From: Streptomyces echinatus
Lineage (GTDB): Bacteria > Actinomycetota > Actinomycetes > Streptomycetales > Streptomycetaceae
Assembly: GCF_014203595.1 (NCBI RefSeq)
Contig: NZ_JACHJK010000003.1
Location: 62,001-126,000 of the forward strand
Length of the DNA: 64,000 nucleotides
Direction of reading: 5' to 3'
Under the pieces are notes generated by a model. That model did no database searches, had not been told where the DNA came from, and worked only from the letters and a program-made list of their open reading frames with translations. Position numbers and translations under genes: made by a program. Positions 39,312 through 47,900 of this stretch are shown piece by piece. Within the stretch, counting starts at the first letter, position 1, and each line of letters starts with the position of its first letter.

Positions 39312-39542
39312 TCGATGACGCTGCCGCCGAGGCGTTCAACTCGCTGGTCAAGGTCGAGTACGTCCGCCCGGCACCGCTTCGCGACCACCGCCGAGGCCCG
39401 GCTGAAGATCGCAACGTGGATCGCCGACTTCTACCACGCCAGGCGCCGCCACAGCCGGGCCGGCGGTCTCCCACCGGGAAAGTTCGAGCGGATCATCCGT
39501 CAGCAACGCGAAGCCGCCCGCGAGAAGCGCAAAGCGGCGTGA
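39312..39542 (+). mobile_element. IS3-family transposase 3' fragment, frameshifted
   Basis: FDDAAAEAFNSLVKVEYVRP, then after a frame change near 39370 HRFATTAEARLKIATWIADF, YHARRRHSRAGGLPP, FERIIRQQ. This is the end of the IS3-type rve integrase domain with the catalytic Glu region (AEAFNS). The 5' part is absent. Confidence 0.75.
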
Positions 39543-39601
39543 GACAGCGATCGACGCTCCCAGGGCATTGACAGTTCGCTTTACAGTCCCGCGGCGGCCG
39601 G

Positions 39602-40201
39602 TCAGGCTTTGGTGATGGTGTACTCGTAGGCGACGCCTGCGCACTTGTTGCTGGGGGCGGACCTTGTGACGACCCAGCCCGGAGGAATAGGCGAGAAAGA
39701 GCAGACGACCGCGCTGGCCTGCGTGGTGAGTTGGATGATGGTGTACTCGTAGGCGACGCCTGCGCACTTGTTGCTGGGGGCGGACCTTGTGACGACCCAG
39801 CCCGGAGGAATGGGCGAGAAAGAGCAGACGACCGCGCTGGCCTGCGTGGTGAGTTGGATGATGGTGTACTCGTAAGCGACGCCCGCGCACTTGTTGCTGG
39901 GGGCGGACCTTGTGACCACCCAACCCGGAGGAATGGGCGAGAAAGAGCAGACGACCGCGCTGGCCTGTGTAGTGAGCTCGGTGATGGTGTACTCGTAGCG
40001 GCCTCCGCAGCTGCCGCTGGGGGCGGACCTTGTGACGACCCAGCCCGGAGGGACGGGCGAGTAGGAGCATATGGTCATGCTGCCGGCGAGGCGCTGCGGG
40101 GCCGCCTGCGCTTGGGTAGTTGCGGCGGTCATCATCCCCAGTAGCAACAGCACGGCCGTCACCAGATGCGGGATGTGGCTCCGCAAGGTCTTCACTGCCA
40201 T
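39602..40201 (-). CDS. Secreted protein with four tandem 41-residue Cys repeats
   Basis: 199 residues. ATG 40201 follows GAGAGGAGCC. Signal peptide with hydrophobic core LVTAVLLLLGMMTAATTQ ending AQAAP. The mature protein is almost wholly four tandem units of 41 residues, each C[ST][YF]SP[VI]PPGWVVTRSAPS..C, an aromatic YEYTI and a linker LTTQAS. The three C-terminal units are nearly identical; the first is divergent (SGSCGGR instead of SNKCAGV). Two cysteines per unit suggest one disulfide each. Related in pattern to the secreted protein at 36213-36578. Function unknown; a cell-surface binding or antimicrobial-type role is only a guess. Confidence 0.8.
   Translation of the reverse strand: MAVKTLRSHIPHLVTAVLLLLGMMTAATTQAQAAPQRLAGSMTICSYSPVPPGWVVTRSAPSGSCGGRYEYTITELTTQASAVVCSFSPIPPGWVVTRSAPSNKCAGVAYEYTIIQLTTQASAVVCSFSPIPPGWVVTRSAPSNKCAGVAYEYTIIQLTTQASAVVCSFSPIPPGWVVTRSAPSNKCAGVAYEYTITKA
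39615..40090. repeat. Four tandem 123-bp repeats
   Basis: The marker GTGTACTCG recurs at 39618, 39741, 39864 and 39987, exactly 123 bp apart. Copies one to three (on the plus-strand axis) are nearly identical; the fourth is diverged. All lie in frame in the secreted-protein gene. Near identity implies recent amplification or ongoing homogenisation. Confidence 0.9.
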
Positions 40202-40770
40202 CCGGGGCTCCTCTCGATTGATACAGCTCAGGTCAGCCGTTCACGTACTTTTCGTGCGTGCCAGTTGTGATGGAACAGCTCAACTTCGCTTTCCGCGATG
40301 ACCGTGTCTGGCATGCGCATGCCATCACAAGGTGATGGTTGCGTGAAGAACCATGCAGACCCTGAGCCGGTGGCACTCAGGGGCCCGTGACTGGTTCCTG
40401 CCGGTACGTCATGAGCGTCACGAAGGCCGCCACCTTGCACCTGCTGGCGAGCAGTAATGCCGCATGCCACAGCTCGGGACATGGTCCAGGCCTTTTAAAA
40501 GGGCCGAAAAGAGGCACCTGTGCAGGACGCTCGGGCCAGAAGCTGTATCTCCGTGGACAGCTGCGCACCGCCGACGGAACGGAGCCTTTTCACCAACCCA
40601 CTCCCACCCGAGGGCGGGCTGGCGGGAGTTCCCGGCCCGCTTTGTCCAGTCCCTTGTGCAAGCGGTGCCAGCGGGCCAAGCCTGCAACAGCGCGGCCCGG
40701 CCCCGGGCAAGTGGGGAGGGACGGGCGTGGCGCGGCAGAGCCCCTGCCCGCATGGAGTCGGCGGAACCTA
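40202..40770. other. Intergenic region left of the IS630 element
   Basis: About 570 nt; no convincing gene. It includes an AT-rich palindrome GGCCTTTTAAAAGGGCC near 40489-40505, unusual at this base composition, and the upstream region of the repeat-protein gene. It ends with TA at the IS630 left inverted repeat. Confidence 0.35.
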
Positions 40771-40803
40771 AGTGGTCGGCTCCGGAAGTCCTTCGGGGGT
40801 TGA
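40771..40803. repeat. Left terminal inverted repeat of the IS630 element (33 bp)
   Basis: Exact inverse of 43902-43934. Preceded by TA at 40769-40770. Confidence 0.9.
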
Positions 40804-40810
40804 CGTGAGG

Positions 40811-41809
40811 TCAGGCGGAGGCCGCTTGGAGGAGAGTTTCGGCAGCGGTGGTGCGTGCGTAGAGGACGGAGCGGCCGGCGCGGTGGGCGCTGACCAGGCC
40901 CGCGTTGCGTAGCGCGGTGAGATATTGGGACACCCCGGCTGGGGAGAGTCCGGTGCGGTGGGCCAGTTGTGTGGTGGAGGCCGGGGTCTCCAACTCGGTC
41001 AGCAGCAGGGTGCGTGAGCGGCCCAGTACGGCGGAGAGGGTGTCGGCTCGTGTGACGGGCCGTGCCTGCCAGAGTGAGCCGACACCGCGTGCCTGATAGG
41101 CGAGTTGGGGTGGATCCGGCGGCGTTGTTCGGGTGCGCAGCCCTGGTCCGGTGAAGGCCGAGGGGATCAGCAGTAGTCCTGTGCCTGCCGTCGTGCGGGT
41201 CAGTGGCTGCTTGCGGTGGGCCATTCGTAGTGCGTTGTTGTCCCAGCTCAGCGACGTGTGCAGGTCGTTGAGGAGGTGGCCGGTGCCGTGCTCGGCGGCC
41301 AGGCGGGCCCGGTAGAGGATGTCTGCGTCCAGGACTGCCCGGATACGTGCCCAGTAGGGGGCGAGTGCCAGTTCCCAGTAGGTTTCGATTTCTTCTGTGA
41401 CCTTGACCAGGAGGCCCTGTGGGTCGTTGTGCAGGGTCCGTAGCCGGGGGCCGAGGGTTCCCTGGTGGCGGGCCAGGTGGTCAAGGTCCAGGCGGACTCG
41501 GTCGGCGGGCGCGGCCCGGATTGCGTCCCGCTCTGCCGCCAAGGTGGGGTCCGGTCCGGTGGGGGCCGGGTTGAGGAAGTCGGGGACGTAGCCGCCGGTG
41601 GGCGGGATCAGCTCGCAGAGCCATCCCCGGTCCAGCCCGGAGGCAACCAGGCGCGGCCGTACCTGGTCGGCCCAGGTCCGGTGGACCGGATGCGTAGTGC
41701 CGGACCTCAGCAGCCGGAAGCTGGGCGCGACCTCCCACATCGGTGAGACGGCGAACCGTACCTGCGCCAGATCGCTCGTCGAGAAGACCAGCTCCGCCAG
41801 GACAACCAC
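40811..41809 (-). CDS. Winged-helix (ArsR-like, DUF5937-type) transcriptional regulator
   Basis: 332 residues. The N-terminal ~230 residues form the DUF5937-like domain (ELVFSTSDLAQVRFAVSPMWEVAPSFRLL). The C-terminal ~75 residues are an ArsR-type helix-turn-helix: SRTLLLTELETPASTTQLAHRTGLSPAGVSQYLTALRNAGLV, then the wing RAGRSVLYARTT. No cysteine metal site. The GTG at 41809 is the only sensible start. It is divergent from the aldo/keto reductase, with a short AT-rich palindrome between them, so it probably represses both. It is carried inside the IS630 element. Confidence 0.85.
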   Translation of the reverse strand: MVVLAELVFSTSDLAQVRFAVSPMWEVAPSFRLLRSGTTHPVHRTWADQVRPRLVASGLDRGWLCELIPPTGGYVPDFLNPAPTGPDPTLAAERDAIRAAPADRVRLDLDHLARHQGTLGPRLRTLHNDPQGLLVKVTEEIETYWELALAPYWARIRAVLDADILYRARLAAEHGTGHLLNDLHTSLSWDNNALRMAHRKQPLTRTTAGTGLLLIPSAFTGPGLRTRTTPPDPPQLAYQARGVGSLWQARPVTRADTLSAVLGRSRTLLLTELETPASTTQLAHRTGLSPAGVSQYLTALRNAGLVSAHRAGRSVLYARTTAAETLLQAASA

Positions 41810-41819
41810 TCCTCAATAG

Positions 41820-41837
41820 ATTCAGGCATATATGAAT
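41820..41837. promoter_or_regulatory. Candidate operator between regulator and aldo/keto reductase
   Basis: ATTCA-N8-TGAAT palindrome in the 67-nt AT-rich gap between divergent genes. Its position over both promoters fits autoregulation by the winged-helix regulator. Confidence 0.5.
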
Positions 41838-41876
41838 TAATGGCGGGCCAGCCTACCGTGCGGTGATCATCCCGCC

Positions 41877-42785
41877 ATGACCTCACAGACGATCACCGCA
41901 GCGGCAGCGGGCACCTTCAAGCTCGGCGACCTGACGGTCAACCGGGTCGGTTTTGGCGCGATGCGCCTGCCGCAGCACGGCGAGGCGTTCGCGGACGATG
42001 CCGTCCCACGCGACCGTGACCAGGCGATCCGTGTGCTGCGCCGCGCGGTCGAGCTCGGCGTGAACCACATCGACACCGCTGCGTTCTATTTCTCGCCGCT
42101 GCGCTCGGCCAACGAGTTGATCAACCATGCGCTGGCCCCCTACCCGGACGACCTCGTCATCACCACCAAGGTCGGACCGGGCCGTGATCCCTCGGGCCAG
42201 TGGCTGGCGCACGCCACCCCCGAGCAACTACGCGGACAGGTCGAGGAGAATCTGCGCCAGCTCGGCCGCGACCACCTCGACGTGGTGAACCTGCGCATCG
42301 TCGGCACCGACTCGATCGCCGAACGCTTCGGCGCACTCGCCGAACTGCGCGAGGCCGGACTCATCCGTCACCTGGGCCTGTCCAACATCCGCCCTCACCA
42401 CCTCGCCGAGGCCCAGAGCATCGCGCCGGTGGTCTGCGTCCAGAACATGTACGGCATCGGCGCATCGCCCGAGCAGAAGGAGTTCCTGGACCTCTGCGGT
42501 GAACGGCGCATCGCGTTCGTGCCGTTCTACTCAATCGCCGGCGCCGGACGCACCGCCGGCGCGACCACCGACGACAGCCCAGAGGTCCGCACCATCGCTC
42601 GCGCCCACGGCGTGAGCGCAGCCCAGATCCGACTGGCGTGGACACTGCACCAGGGTTCCCACGTGCTGGCCATCCCCGGCACCGGCGACCTCGACCACCT
42701 CGTCCAGAACGTCGCCGTCGGCTCTCTGCGCTTGTCGGAGGAAGAACTCATCGCCCTGGACCCCCTCCACCACGAGACGGCATGA
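41877..42785 (+). CDS. Aldo/keto reductase
   Basis: 302 residues, TIM-barrel NADPH oxidoreductase. LTVNRVGFGAMRLP start; NHIDTAAFYFSPLRSANELI gives catalytic Asp and Tyr; LVITTKVGPGRD gives Lys. The usual His position reads DVVNLRI, as in a YdbC-like subgroup. The coenzyme end LAIPGTGDLDHLVQNV is conserved. The substrate is unknown. It is a cargo gene of the IS630 element and is divergent from its likely repressor. The transposase gene starts 52 nt downstream. Confidence 0.92.
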   Translation: MTSQTITAAAAGTFKLGDLTVNRVGFGAMRLPQHGEAFADDAVPRDRDQAIRVLRRAVELGVNHIDTAAFYFSPLRSANELINHALAPYPDDLVITTKVGPGRDPSGQWLAHATPEQLRGQVEENLRQLGRDHLDVVNLRIVGTDSIAERFGALAELREAGLIRHLGLSNIRPHHLAEAQSIAPVVCVQNMYGIGASPEQKEFLDLCGERRIAFVPFYSIAGAGRTAGATTDDSPEVRTIARAHGVSAAQIRLAWTLHQGSHVLAIPGTGDLDHLVQNVAVGSLRLSEEELIALDPLHHETA

Positions 42786-42837
42786 GCAAGACCCCCCATG
42801 GCATTGTGATCCACTTCTGCTGATCGGGCTGTCTGCC

Positions 42838-43901
42838 TTGCCAGTTCCTGCCGGCCGCCCCATAACCCTGACGGTCGCCGAGCGGCGACGGCTGAAGAAG
42901 GCGGCCTACGGTCACAAGACTCCGCACCAGGCCAGGGTCCGGTCACAGATCGTGCTCATGGCGAGCCGGGGCAGGCCCAACGCGCGGATCGCCGCCGAGG
43001 TCGGAGTGCACGTGGACACCGTGCGCACCTGGCGGGGCCGGTTCGCCGAAGGCGGCCTGCCGACCCTGGCCGACCGCAAACGCAGCGGGCGCCCGGCCCG
43101 CTTCACCCCCGTGCAAGTCGCCGAGGCCAAGGCCCTGGCCTGCCAACTCCCGGCCGGGACCGGGGTGCCGCTGGCGCGCTGGTCGTGCCCGGAACTAGCC
43201 GCCGAACCGACCGCACGCGGCGTCACCGACACCGTCTCGGCGTCCACCGTGCGCCGCTGGCTTCGCCAGGACGCGCTCAAGCCCTGGCAGCACCAGTGCT
43301 GGATCTTCATCCGGGACCCGGACTTCCGTGCCAAGGCCCAGCGCGTCCTTGACCTATACGCCCGAACCTACGAAGGCGAACCCCTCGGCGCGGACGAATA
43401 CGTCATCTCCAGCGACGAGAAGACCTCGATCCAGGCCCGCTGCCGCTGCCACCCGACCCTCGCCCCAGGCCGGGCCAGGGCGATGCGCGTCAACCACACC
43501 TACGGCCGCGGCGGCGCGCTGGCCTACCTGGCCGCCTACGACGTCCACCGGGCGAAAGTCTTCGGCCGCTGCGAGGCCACCACAACGGCTCCCCTCACCG
43601 GGGAAAGAAGGCCGCTGACCGTCTGACCAAGGCGTTTCCGAACGCGGTCATGGTCCACACCCCTGTCCACGCCTCCTGGACAAACCAGATCGGGATCTTC
43701 TTCTCGATCGTCCAGCGCAAGGTCGTCTCACCCAATGACTTCACGGACCTGACCCAGGTCCGGGACCGGCTCCGAGCATTTGAAGACCGCTACAACACCG
43801 CGGCACAGCCGTTCCAGTGGAGGTTCACCACCTCCGACCTGGACGATCTGCTGGCCCGGCTCGACCGACACCAAGAATCCTCCATTGCCCTGGCGGCCTG
43901 A
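42838..43901 (+). pseudogene. IS630-family transposase, inactivated
   Basis: N-terminal helix-turn-helix region (LTVAERRRLKKAAYGHKTPHQ ... NARIAAEVGVHVDTVRTWRGRF). First catalytic Asp in YVISSDEKTSIQARCR. The frame breaks after FGRCEATT at ~43585. Comparison with the family indicates that about 25 codons with the second Asp (VVDN.SSHRG) are deleted and the frame shifts. The 3' part resumes with KKAADRLTKAFPNAVMVHTP and ASWTNQIGIFFSIVQRK, where the catalytic Glu position is Gly. It ends at 43901 at the right inverted repeat. It cannot catalyse transposition on its own. Confidence 0.85.
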
Positions 43902-43934
43902 TCAACCCCCGAAGGACTTCCGGAGCCGACCACT
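43902..43934. repeat. Right terminal inverted repeat of the IS630 element (33 bp)
   Basis: Exact inverse of 40771-40803; it begins at the last base of the transposase stop codon. Confidence 0.9.
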
Positions 43935-44465
43935 AAGGCCGGCAGCGCGTGGTAGGCGTGGCGGGAGGTGAGGTCGGCGACGAGCGTGGTGGCGTTGTCG
44001 ACGTAGCGGTGCTCGCCGGCGGGGAGCTTCGCGCGGGCCGTGTCGACGGCGAGGTCGACGAAGCTCCGCACTGCGCCGCTCAGCGGCTCGTCGCCGAGTT
44101 CGGTGAACAGGTCGTACCCAGCCTCCTCATGCGGCTCATACGCGCCGTCCGACGCCATGTAGCGGCGCAGGTAGGGTTCCTGGCGGTCCGGGTCGGCCGC
44201 GAATTGCTCGTAGAGGGTGCGCGGGCCGGCCTTCGCGTTGCTGCGGCGGGCGGCGGTGCGGGCCGGGCGCGCTGCGGTCCGCCGGGTCCAGTTCCGTACG
44301 TCCTCGGTGGAGCCGATCCCGTCGAGCAGGACGAAGGCGCGGTTGCCGGTGGGGGCGATACGGACGGCAGTCGCATCGCACTGGGTGATGCGGCCCCCGA
44401 TGTTCTGCGCGGTGGCGTAGGTGACGCATGGATGCGGCTCCGTTCTGACGGCAGGCAGCCGGGGG
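43935..44465 (-). pseudogene. PP2C-like protein phosphatase gene fragment cut by the IS630 element
   Basis: Reading leftward: TEPHPCVTYATAQNIGGRIT, QCDATAVRIAPTGNRAFVLL, DGIGSTEDVRNWTRRTAAR. This is the PP2C start with the metal-binding Asp of LLDGIG. The central PP2C motifs are absent and the frame goes on as RTLYEQFAADPDRQEPYLRR, then FTELGDEPLSGAVRSFVDLA and SRHAYHALPAL, which I do not recognise. It reaches the IS right end at 43934, so the insertion truncated it. The start is unclear. Confidence 0.5.
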
Positions 44466-44830
44466 GATGGGTGATGACAGGCCGAGGAAGTGGGGTGGAT
44501 GGCACCTCGCTCCCCGGCCCGGTAGGCCGCACTGTGGCTGCGCGCGGCGCAACCCCCGCAACCCGGCAGGGCATGGCCACAGGGCGGCGGGCGGATTCGG
44601 CGGAAAAGCCGGTGCCCGGCAACGGGTGTTGCCGGGCGAGGGCATATGGGGCGGCCCCGCCCCGGGTGCCTGCGCGGGGGCGGGGCCAGCAGGTGGGTCA
44701 GCGGCCTCGGTCAGTCAGGGCCCCGCGCGCCCGGGGCACCGCCCTGAGCGGAGGTCAGCGGCCCGCGCACCGTCCGTCCCCGACGCCGTGTCACCGACGC
44801 CGGCTCATCCTCCCGTCCGGCATCACCCGG
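44466..44830. other. Intergenic region, no gene recognised
   Basis: About 365 G/C-run-rich nt between the phosphatase remnant and the metallo-hydrolase. Only shadow frames. Confidence 0.35.
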
Positions 44831-45661
44831 TCAGGAGCCATCCTTCATCGGCGGGGCCTGCTCCTGTCGCAGGTAACGCTCGACCGAGCGGGTCAGCACC
44901 TCGTTGCCGCCGGCGGTGACCACGCGGTCCCACCAGGCACCGTAGATGTGGTCAAAGCGGTAGCCGGCGAGCAGTTCGCCGGCGGCTCGGACGGCGTCGG
45001 GGCGCTCGGGGACGTGGTTGGCGTAGCTGTACATGATGCTGACCCACCGGGGGTCGGGGCCGACGTTGACGATGTCGCCGGTGAAAAGTGCGCCGCGGCC
45101 GGCGTTCCAGTGCATCACCGCGCTGCCCGCAAAGTGGACGCCCGGGTTGATCAGCGTCAGTTCGTCGGTCAGCCGGTGAGTCTGCCCGCTCCAGAAGTGC
45201 AGGGCAGGGTCGGGGCGGCCGACCCACTGCCGGTCGGCCTCGTGCAGGTACACGGGCGCGTCGAAAGCGTGCGCCCAGTCGACCATGGCGGAGTAGAAGT
45301 GCGGGTGGCTGATGGCGATCGCGGTGATGCCGCCGAGTTGCCGCACTTTGCGGATCACGGCGTCGTCGAGGTAGGGCACGCAGTCCCACAGCACGTTGCC
45401 GGCGGCCGTGCGCACCAGCAGCGCGCGCTGGCCGATGGCGAACTCGGGGGTGCTCCCGATGCCGAGCACGTCCGGTCCCTGTTCCTCTACGCGGCCCCGG
45501 TGGCCGTCGGCGCGCAGCTCGGCCAGGCTGGTCCACTGCTGTCCGCCGCGTCCGACGTACTGGCGCTCGTCCAGGCAGACTGGGCAGTCGGGGCGCGGGA
45601 CGGCGTACTGGGTGCCGCAGGTGCGGCAGACGGGCAGCGTCGTGCCGGTGTGTTCAGCCAC
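44831..45661 (-). CDS. Metallo-beta-lactamase-fold hydrolase with N-terminal zinc ribbon
   Basis: 276 residues. An N-terminal CxxC...CxxC ribbon (CRTCGTQYAVPRPDCPVC) precedes an MBL-like domain: FAIGQRALLVRTAAGNVLWDCV, metal-site AISHPHFYSAMVDW (variant of HxHxDH), NPGVHFAGSAVMHW and ALFTGDIVNV. A hydrolase of unknown substrate. The GTG start at 45661 overlaps the upstream epimerase by 8 nt, so it is last in a four-gene operon controlled, by position, from the LysR intergenic region. Confidence 0.85.
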   Translation of the reverse strand: MAEHTGTTLPVCRTCGTQYAVPRPDCPVCLDERQYVGRGGQQWTSLAELRADGHRGRVEEQGPDVLGIGSTPEFAIGQRALLVRTAAGNVLWDCVPYLDDAVIRKVRQLGGITAIAISHPHFYSAMVDWAHAFDAPVYLHEADRQWVGRPDPALHFWSGQTHRLTDELTLINPGVHFAGSAVMHWNAGRGALFTGDIVNVGPDPRWVSIMYSYANHVPERPDAVRAAGELLAGYRFDHIYGAWWDRVVTAGGNEVLTRSVERYLRQEQAPPMKDGS

Positions 45662-46526
45662 GGTCGCCTCCGGCCAGCTCGGTGAGTACGTACGGGCGGC
45701 TGGGCCGCCAGCCGAGTTCGGCGACGGCGCGCTGCCCGGACACCACCTGGTTCAGACCCAGGGCCTCGGCGAACGGGCCGCCCAGGGCCTGGGCGGCCTG
45801 CTCCAGCGGCCAGGGCTCGGCCCGGCCGGTGCCGCCCGCAGCGAGGTCGGCGGCCGCGGCGAGCGCCGCGACCGGCACCGCTTCGTGCGCCACGCCGTGC
45901 AGCACGCTGCCCGCGCCGGCCTTGGTCACCGCCAGCACGAAGAGTTCAGCAAGGTCGTCCACGTGCACCATCGGCCAGCGGGTCGCCGCCGAGCCGACGT
46001 ACCGCCCGGTTCCGTGCTCACGCGCCCAGTCGGTCATCAGGCCGGGAATGCCGCCGCCGTGGCCGTACACGATGCCGGGCCGCACGACGACGGCGCGCAC
46101 GTCGTCCCGGCCGGCGTCCAGCACGCGCTGCTCGATCCGCGGGCGGTAGCCGACGATGGCGATGGCGTCGGTCGGCGCGTCCTCGTCGAGGGCCGCGTCG
46201 CCGGTGGCGCCGAGCACCCAGATGCCGCTGGTGTAGACGAAGGCCCGTCCAGTGCCGCGCAGCCGCTCGGTCAGCGCGTCCACGGCCGCCGCGTCCAACG
46301 CCTCGTCGCCGGTCGGTGTGGCGAGGTTGACCACGGCGTCGATGTCGTCGGTGACGGCCGCCCGCAGCGCGGCGGGGTCGGCCAGGTCGCCCTTGAGTGC
46401 CGTCGCCCCGGCGGGCAGCCGGCTTGCGTCCTTCACGAGATGGACCACCTGGTGGCCCTCCGCCTCGAGCCGCCGCACCACGGCCGATCCGATGTAGCCG
46501 GTCGAACCCAGCACGAGTGTTTTCAT
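45654..46526 (-). CDS. NAD(P)-dependent epimerase/NmrA-like reductase
   Basis: 290 residues. ATG 46526 follows GGGAGATCAGGT. Rossmann motif MKTLVLGSTGYIGSAVVRRL, then VVHLVKDASRLPAGATALKG and a family-like HVDDLAELFVLAV and AELGWRPSRPYVL. The canonical Tyr-Lys pair is not obvious. Paralog of the protein at 28411-29277. Overlaps the metallo-hydrolase start. Confidence 0.85.
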   Translation of the reverse strand: MKTLVLGSTGYIGSAVVRRLEAEGHQVVHLVKDASRLPAGATALKGDLADPAALRAAVTDDIDAVVNLATPTGDEALDAAAVDALTERLRGTGRAFVYTSGIWVLGATGDAALDEDAPTDAIAIVGYRPRIEQRVLDAGRDDVRAVVVRPGIVYGHGGGIPGLMTDWAREHGTGRYVGSAATRWPMVHVDDLAELFVLAVTKAGAGSVLHGVAHEAVPVAALAAAADLAAGGTGRAEPWPLEQAAQALGGPFAEALGLNQVVSGQRAVAELGWRPSRPYVLTELAGGDRG

Positions 46527-46570
46527 ACCTGATCTCCCTGTATTGTTGGCGAGTTGGGGGGTTGCGCGCC

Positions 46571-46966
46571 TCACGGACGTGCACGGAATTCGGGCGACGG
46601 GACGTCGCCCGTGGTCTTGCCATAGCCGAGGGATTCGACGATCCGGCCGTCCCGCACCAGCACGAGGCTCACGCCGCGGACGGAGTCGGCCGGTCCGTCA
46701 CCGAAGCGGTACCGCCAGCGGACCGTGGCCCGTTCACCGGTGACGACGACGGCCTCCGGCTCGAAGCGGCCCGCGCGGTCCTCGGCGAGGGCCATGCAGA
46801 ACTCCAGGCATGCGGCGAGCCCTTCGTAGCGGGCCCCGTCGGGTGCCGGGCCCCTCGCCTCCATCACGCAGTCCTCGGCGATCAGCTCGGCGAGCGATGA
46901 GGTGTCACCCTCGAGGAAGACCCGGTTGAAGCGGTGGACAACCTCGGCCGTGGTACGGAACGACAT
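46571..46966 (-). CDS. SnoaL/NTF2-like small enzyme
   Basis: 131 residues: VVHRFNRVFLEGDTSSLAEL, IAEDCVMEARGPAP, YEGLAACLEFCMALAED and WRYRFGDGPADSVRGVSLVL show the helix-then-curved-sheet layout of SnoaL-like proteins (isomerases, hydrolases, cyclases). Second gene of the operon, 34 nt after the SDR and 44 nt before the epimerase. Confidence 0.82.
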   Translation of the reverse strand: MSFRTTAEVVHRFNRVFLEGDTSSLAELIAEDCVMEARGPAPDGARYEGLAACLEFCMALAEDRAGRFEPEAVVVTGERATVRWRYRFGDGPADSVRGVSLVLVRDGRIVESLGYGKTTGDVPSPEFRARP

Positions 46967-47000
46967 GCCGCGCCCTCTCAGCCGCGCCCCGACATGTCGG

Positions 47001-47900
47001 TCACGGGTTCCCCTGGCCGAGCTCGGCCGCCGCCTCTTCGACCGCGGTGGCGGGGCCGGGGATCGCGTGTTCGGCGGCGCGGCTGACCTGCTCCCACGCC
47101 TCCCAGGTGGCCATGCGAGTGCGGGCGATGTCGAACGCGAGGTCGTAGACCATGCTCCCGAGGAGGAGGCGCAGCGGCGGCTCCTCGCTGTCGACCAGGG
47201 TGAGCAGCGCGGCCGCGGCGAGCTTCGGGTCGCTGTCGACCGAACCTTCGGCGAACTGCTCGGCCAGCTTCTTGCGCAACGGCGCGTACGCCTCCAGGGG
47301 GCTGGTGCTGTGCATGGCGGTGTAAAGGTCCGTCCAGTAGCCGCCGGGCTGCAGGATGCTCACCTTGGCTCCAAATGTGACGGCCTCCGCGGCGAGGGCC
47401 TCGCTGAGGCCTTCCAGGGCGAACTTGCTGGCGCTGTAGAGGCCGGTGCTGGGGAAGCCGCCCAGGGCGGCGATGCTGGACACCTGCACGAGGTGGCCGG
47501 AGCCCTGCGCGCGCAGGACGGGCATGACGGCCTGGCAGACCCACAGGGCACCGAAGAAGTTGACGTCCAGTTGGGCGCGGGCCTCGGCCTCGGTGAACTC
47601 CTCGACCATGCCCATCGACAGCGTGCCCGCATTGTTGACGACGACGTCGAGCCGGCCGAAGCGGCCGACCGCCTCGGCGACGGCGGCGAACACCGCTTCG
47701 CGGTCGGTCACGTCCACCCCGAGGGGCAGCACCCGCCCGGGGTGGGCGGCCGCCAACTCCTCCAGCGGGGCTACGGTGCGGGCGGCGACGGCGACCCGGT
47801 CGCCGGCGCTCAGCGCGGCCTCGGCGAAGGCGCGGCCGAGGCCCCGGCTGGCGCCGGTGATGAACCAGACACGGCCGGTGGCGTCGGCTGAGGTGCGCAT
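47001..47900 (-). CDS. Short-chain dehydrogenase/reductase (classical)
   Basis: 299 residues. Cofactor motif WFITGASRGLGRAFAEAAL, NNAG (DVVVNNAGTLSM), catalytic Ser (LVQVSSIAALGG) and YSASKFALEG (YxxxK). First gene of the LysR-flanked operon. Substrate unknown. Confidence 0.93.
   Translation of the reverse strand: MRTSADATGRVWFITGASRGLGRAFAEAALSAGDRVAVAARTVAPLEELAAAHPGRVLPLGVDVTDREAVFAAVAEAVGRFGRLDVVVNNAGTLSMGMVEEFTEAEARAQLDVNFFGALWVCQAVMPVLRAQGSGHLVQVSSIAALGGFPSTGLYSASKFALEGLSEALAAEAVTFGAKVSILQPGGYWTDLYTAMHSTSPLEAYAPLRKKLAEQFAEGSVDSDPKLAAAALLTLVDSEEPPLRLLLGSMVYDLAFDIARTRMATWEAWEQVSRAAEHAIPGPATAVEEAAAELGQGNP

Larger units (their letters stand above)
40771..43934. mobile_element. IS630-family element with passenger genes, bounded by perfect 33-bp inverted repeats
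   Basis: Left end 40771-40803 begins AGTGGTCGGCTCCGGAAGTC; right end 43902-43934 is its exact reverse complement over 33 bases. Flanks are CCTA|A... and ...|AAGG; a TAA direct repeat can be drawn one base inside, fitting TA-target insertion by IS630/Tc1 elements. Inside lie, in order, a leftward winged-helix regulator, a rightward aldo/keto reductase and a rightward IS630 transposase whose stop lies at the right repeat. The regulator stop lies 8 nt inside the left repeat, so the cargo fills the element. No second left-end copy is found just upstream of the transposase. The element interrupts a PP2C-like frame on its right. Confidence 0.75.

Noticed and set aside
39615..40090. Regular 123-bp repeats considered as a CRISPR-like array
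   Set aside because: The repeats are contiguous with no unique spacers and encode an in-frame exported protein. No Cas genes are present.
40489..40505. GGCCTTTTAAAAGGGCC palindrome considered as an attachment site or origin element
   Set aside because: Striking at this GC content, but there is no second copy nearby and no integrase or replication gene beside it.
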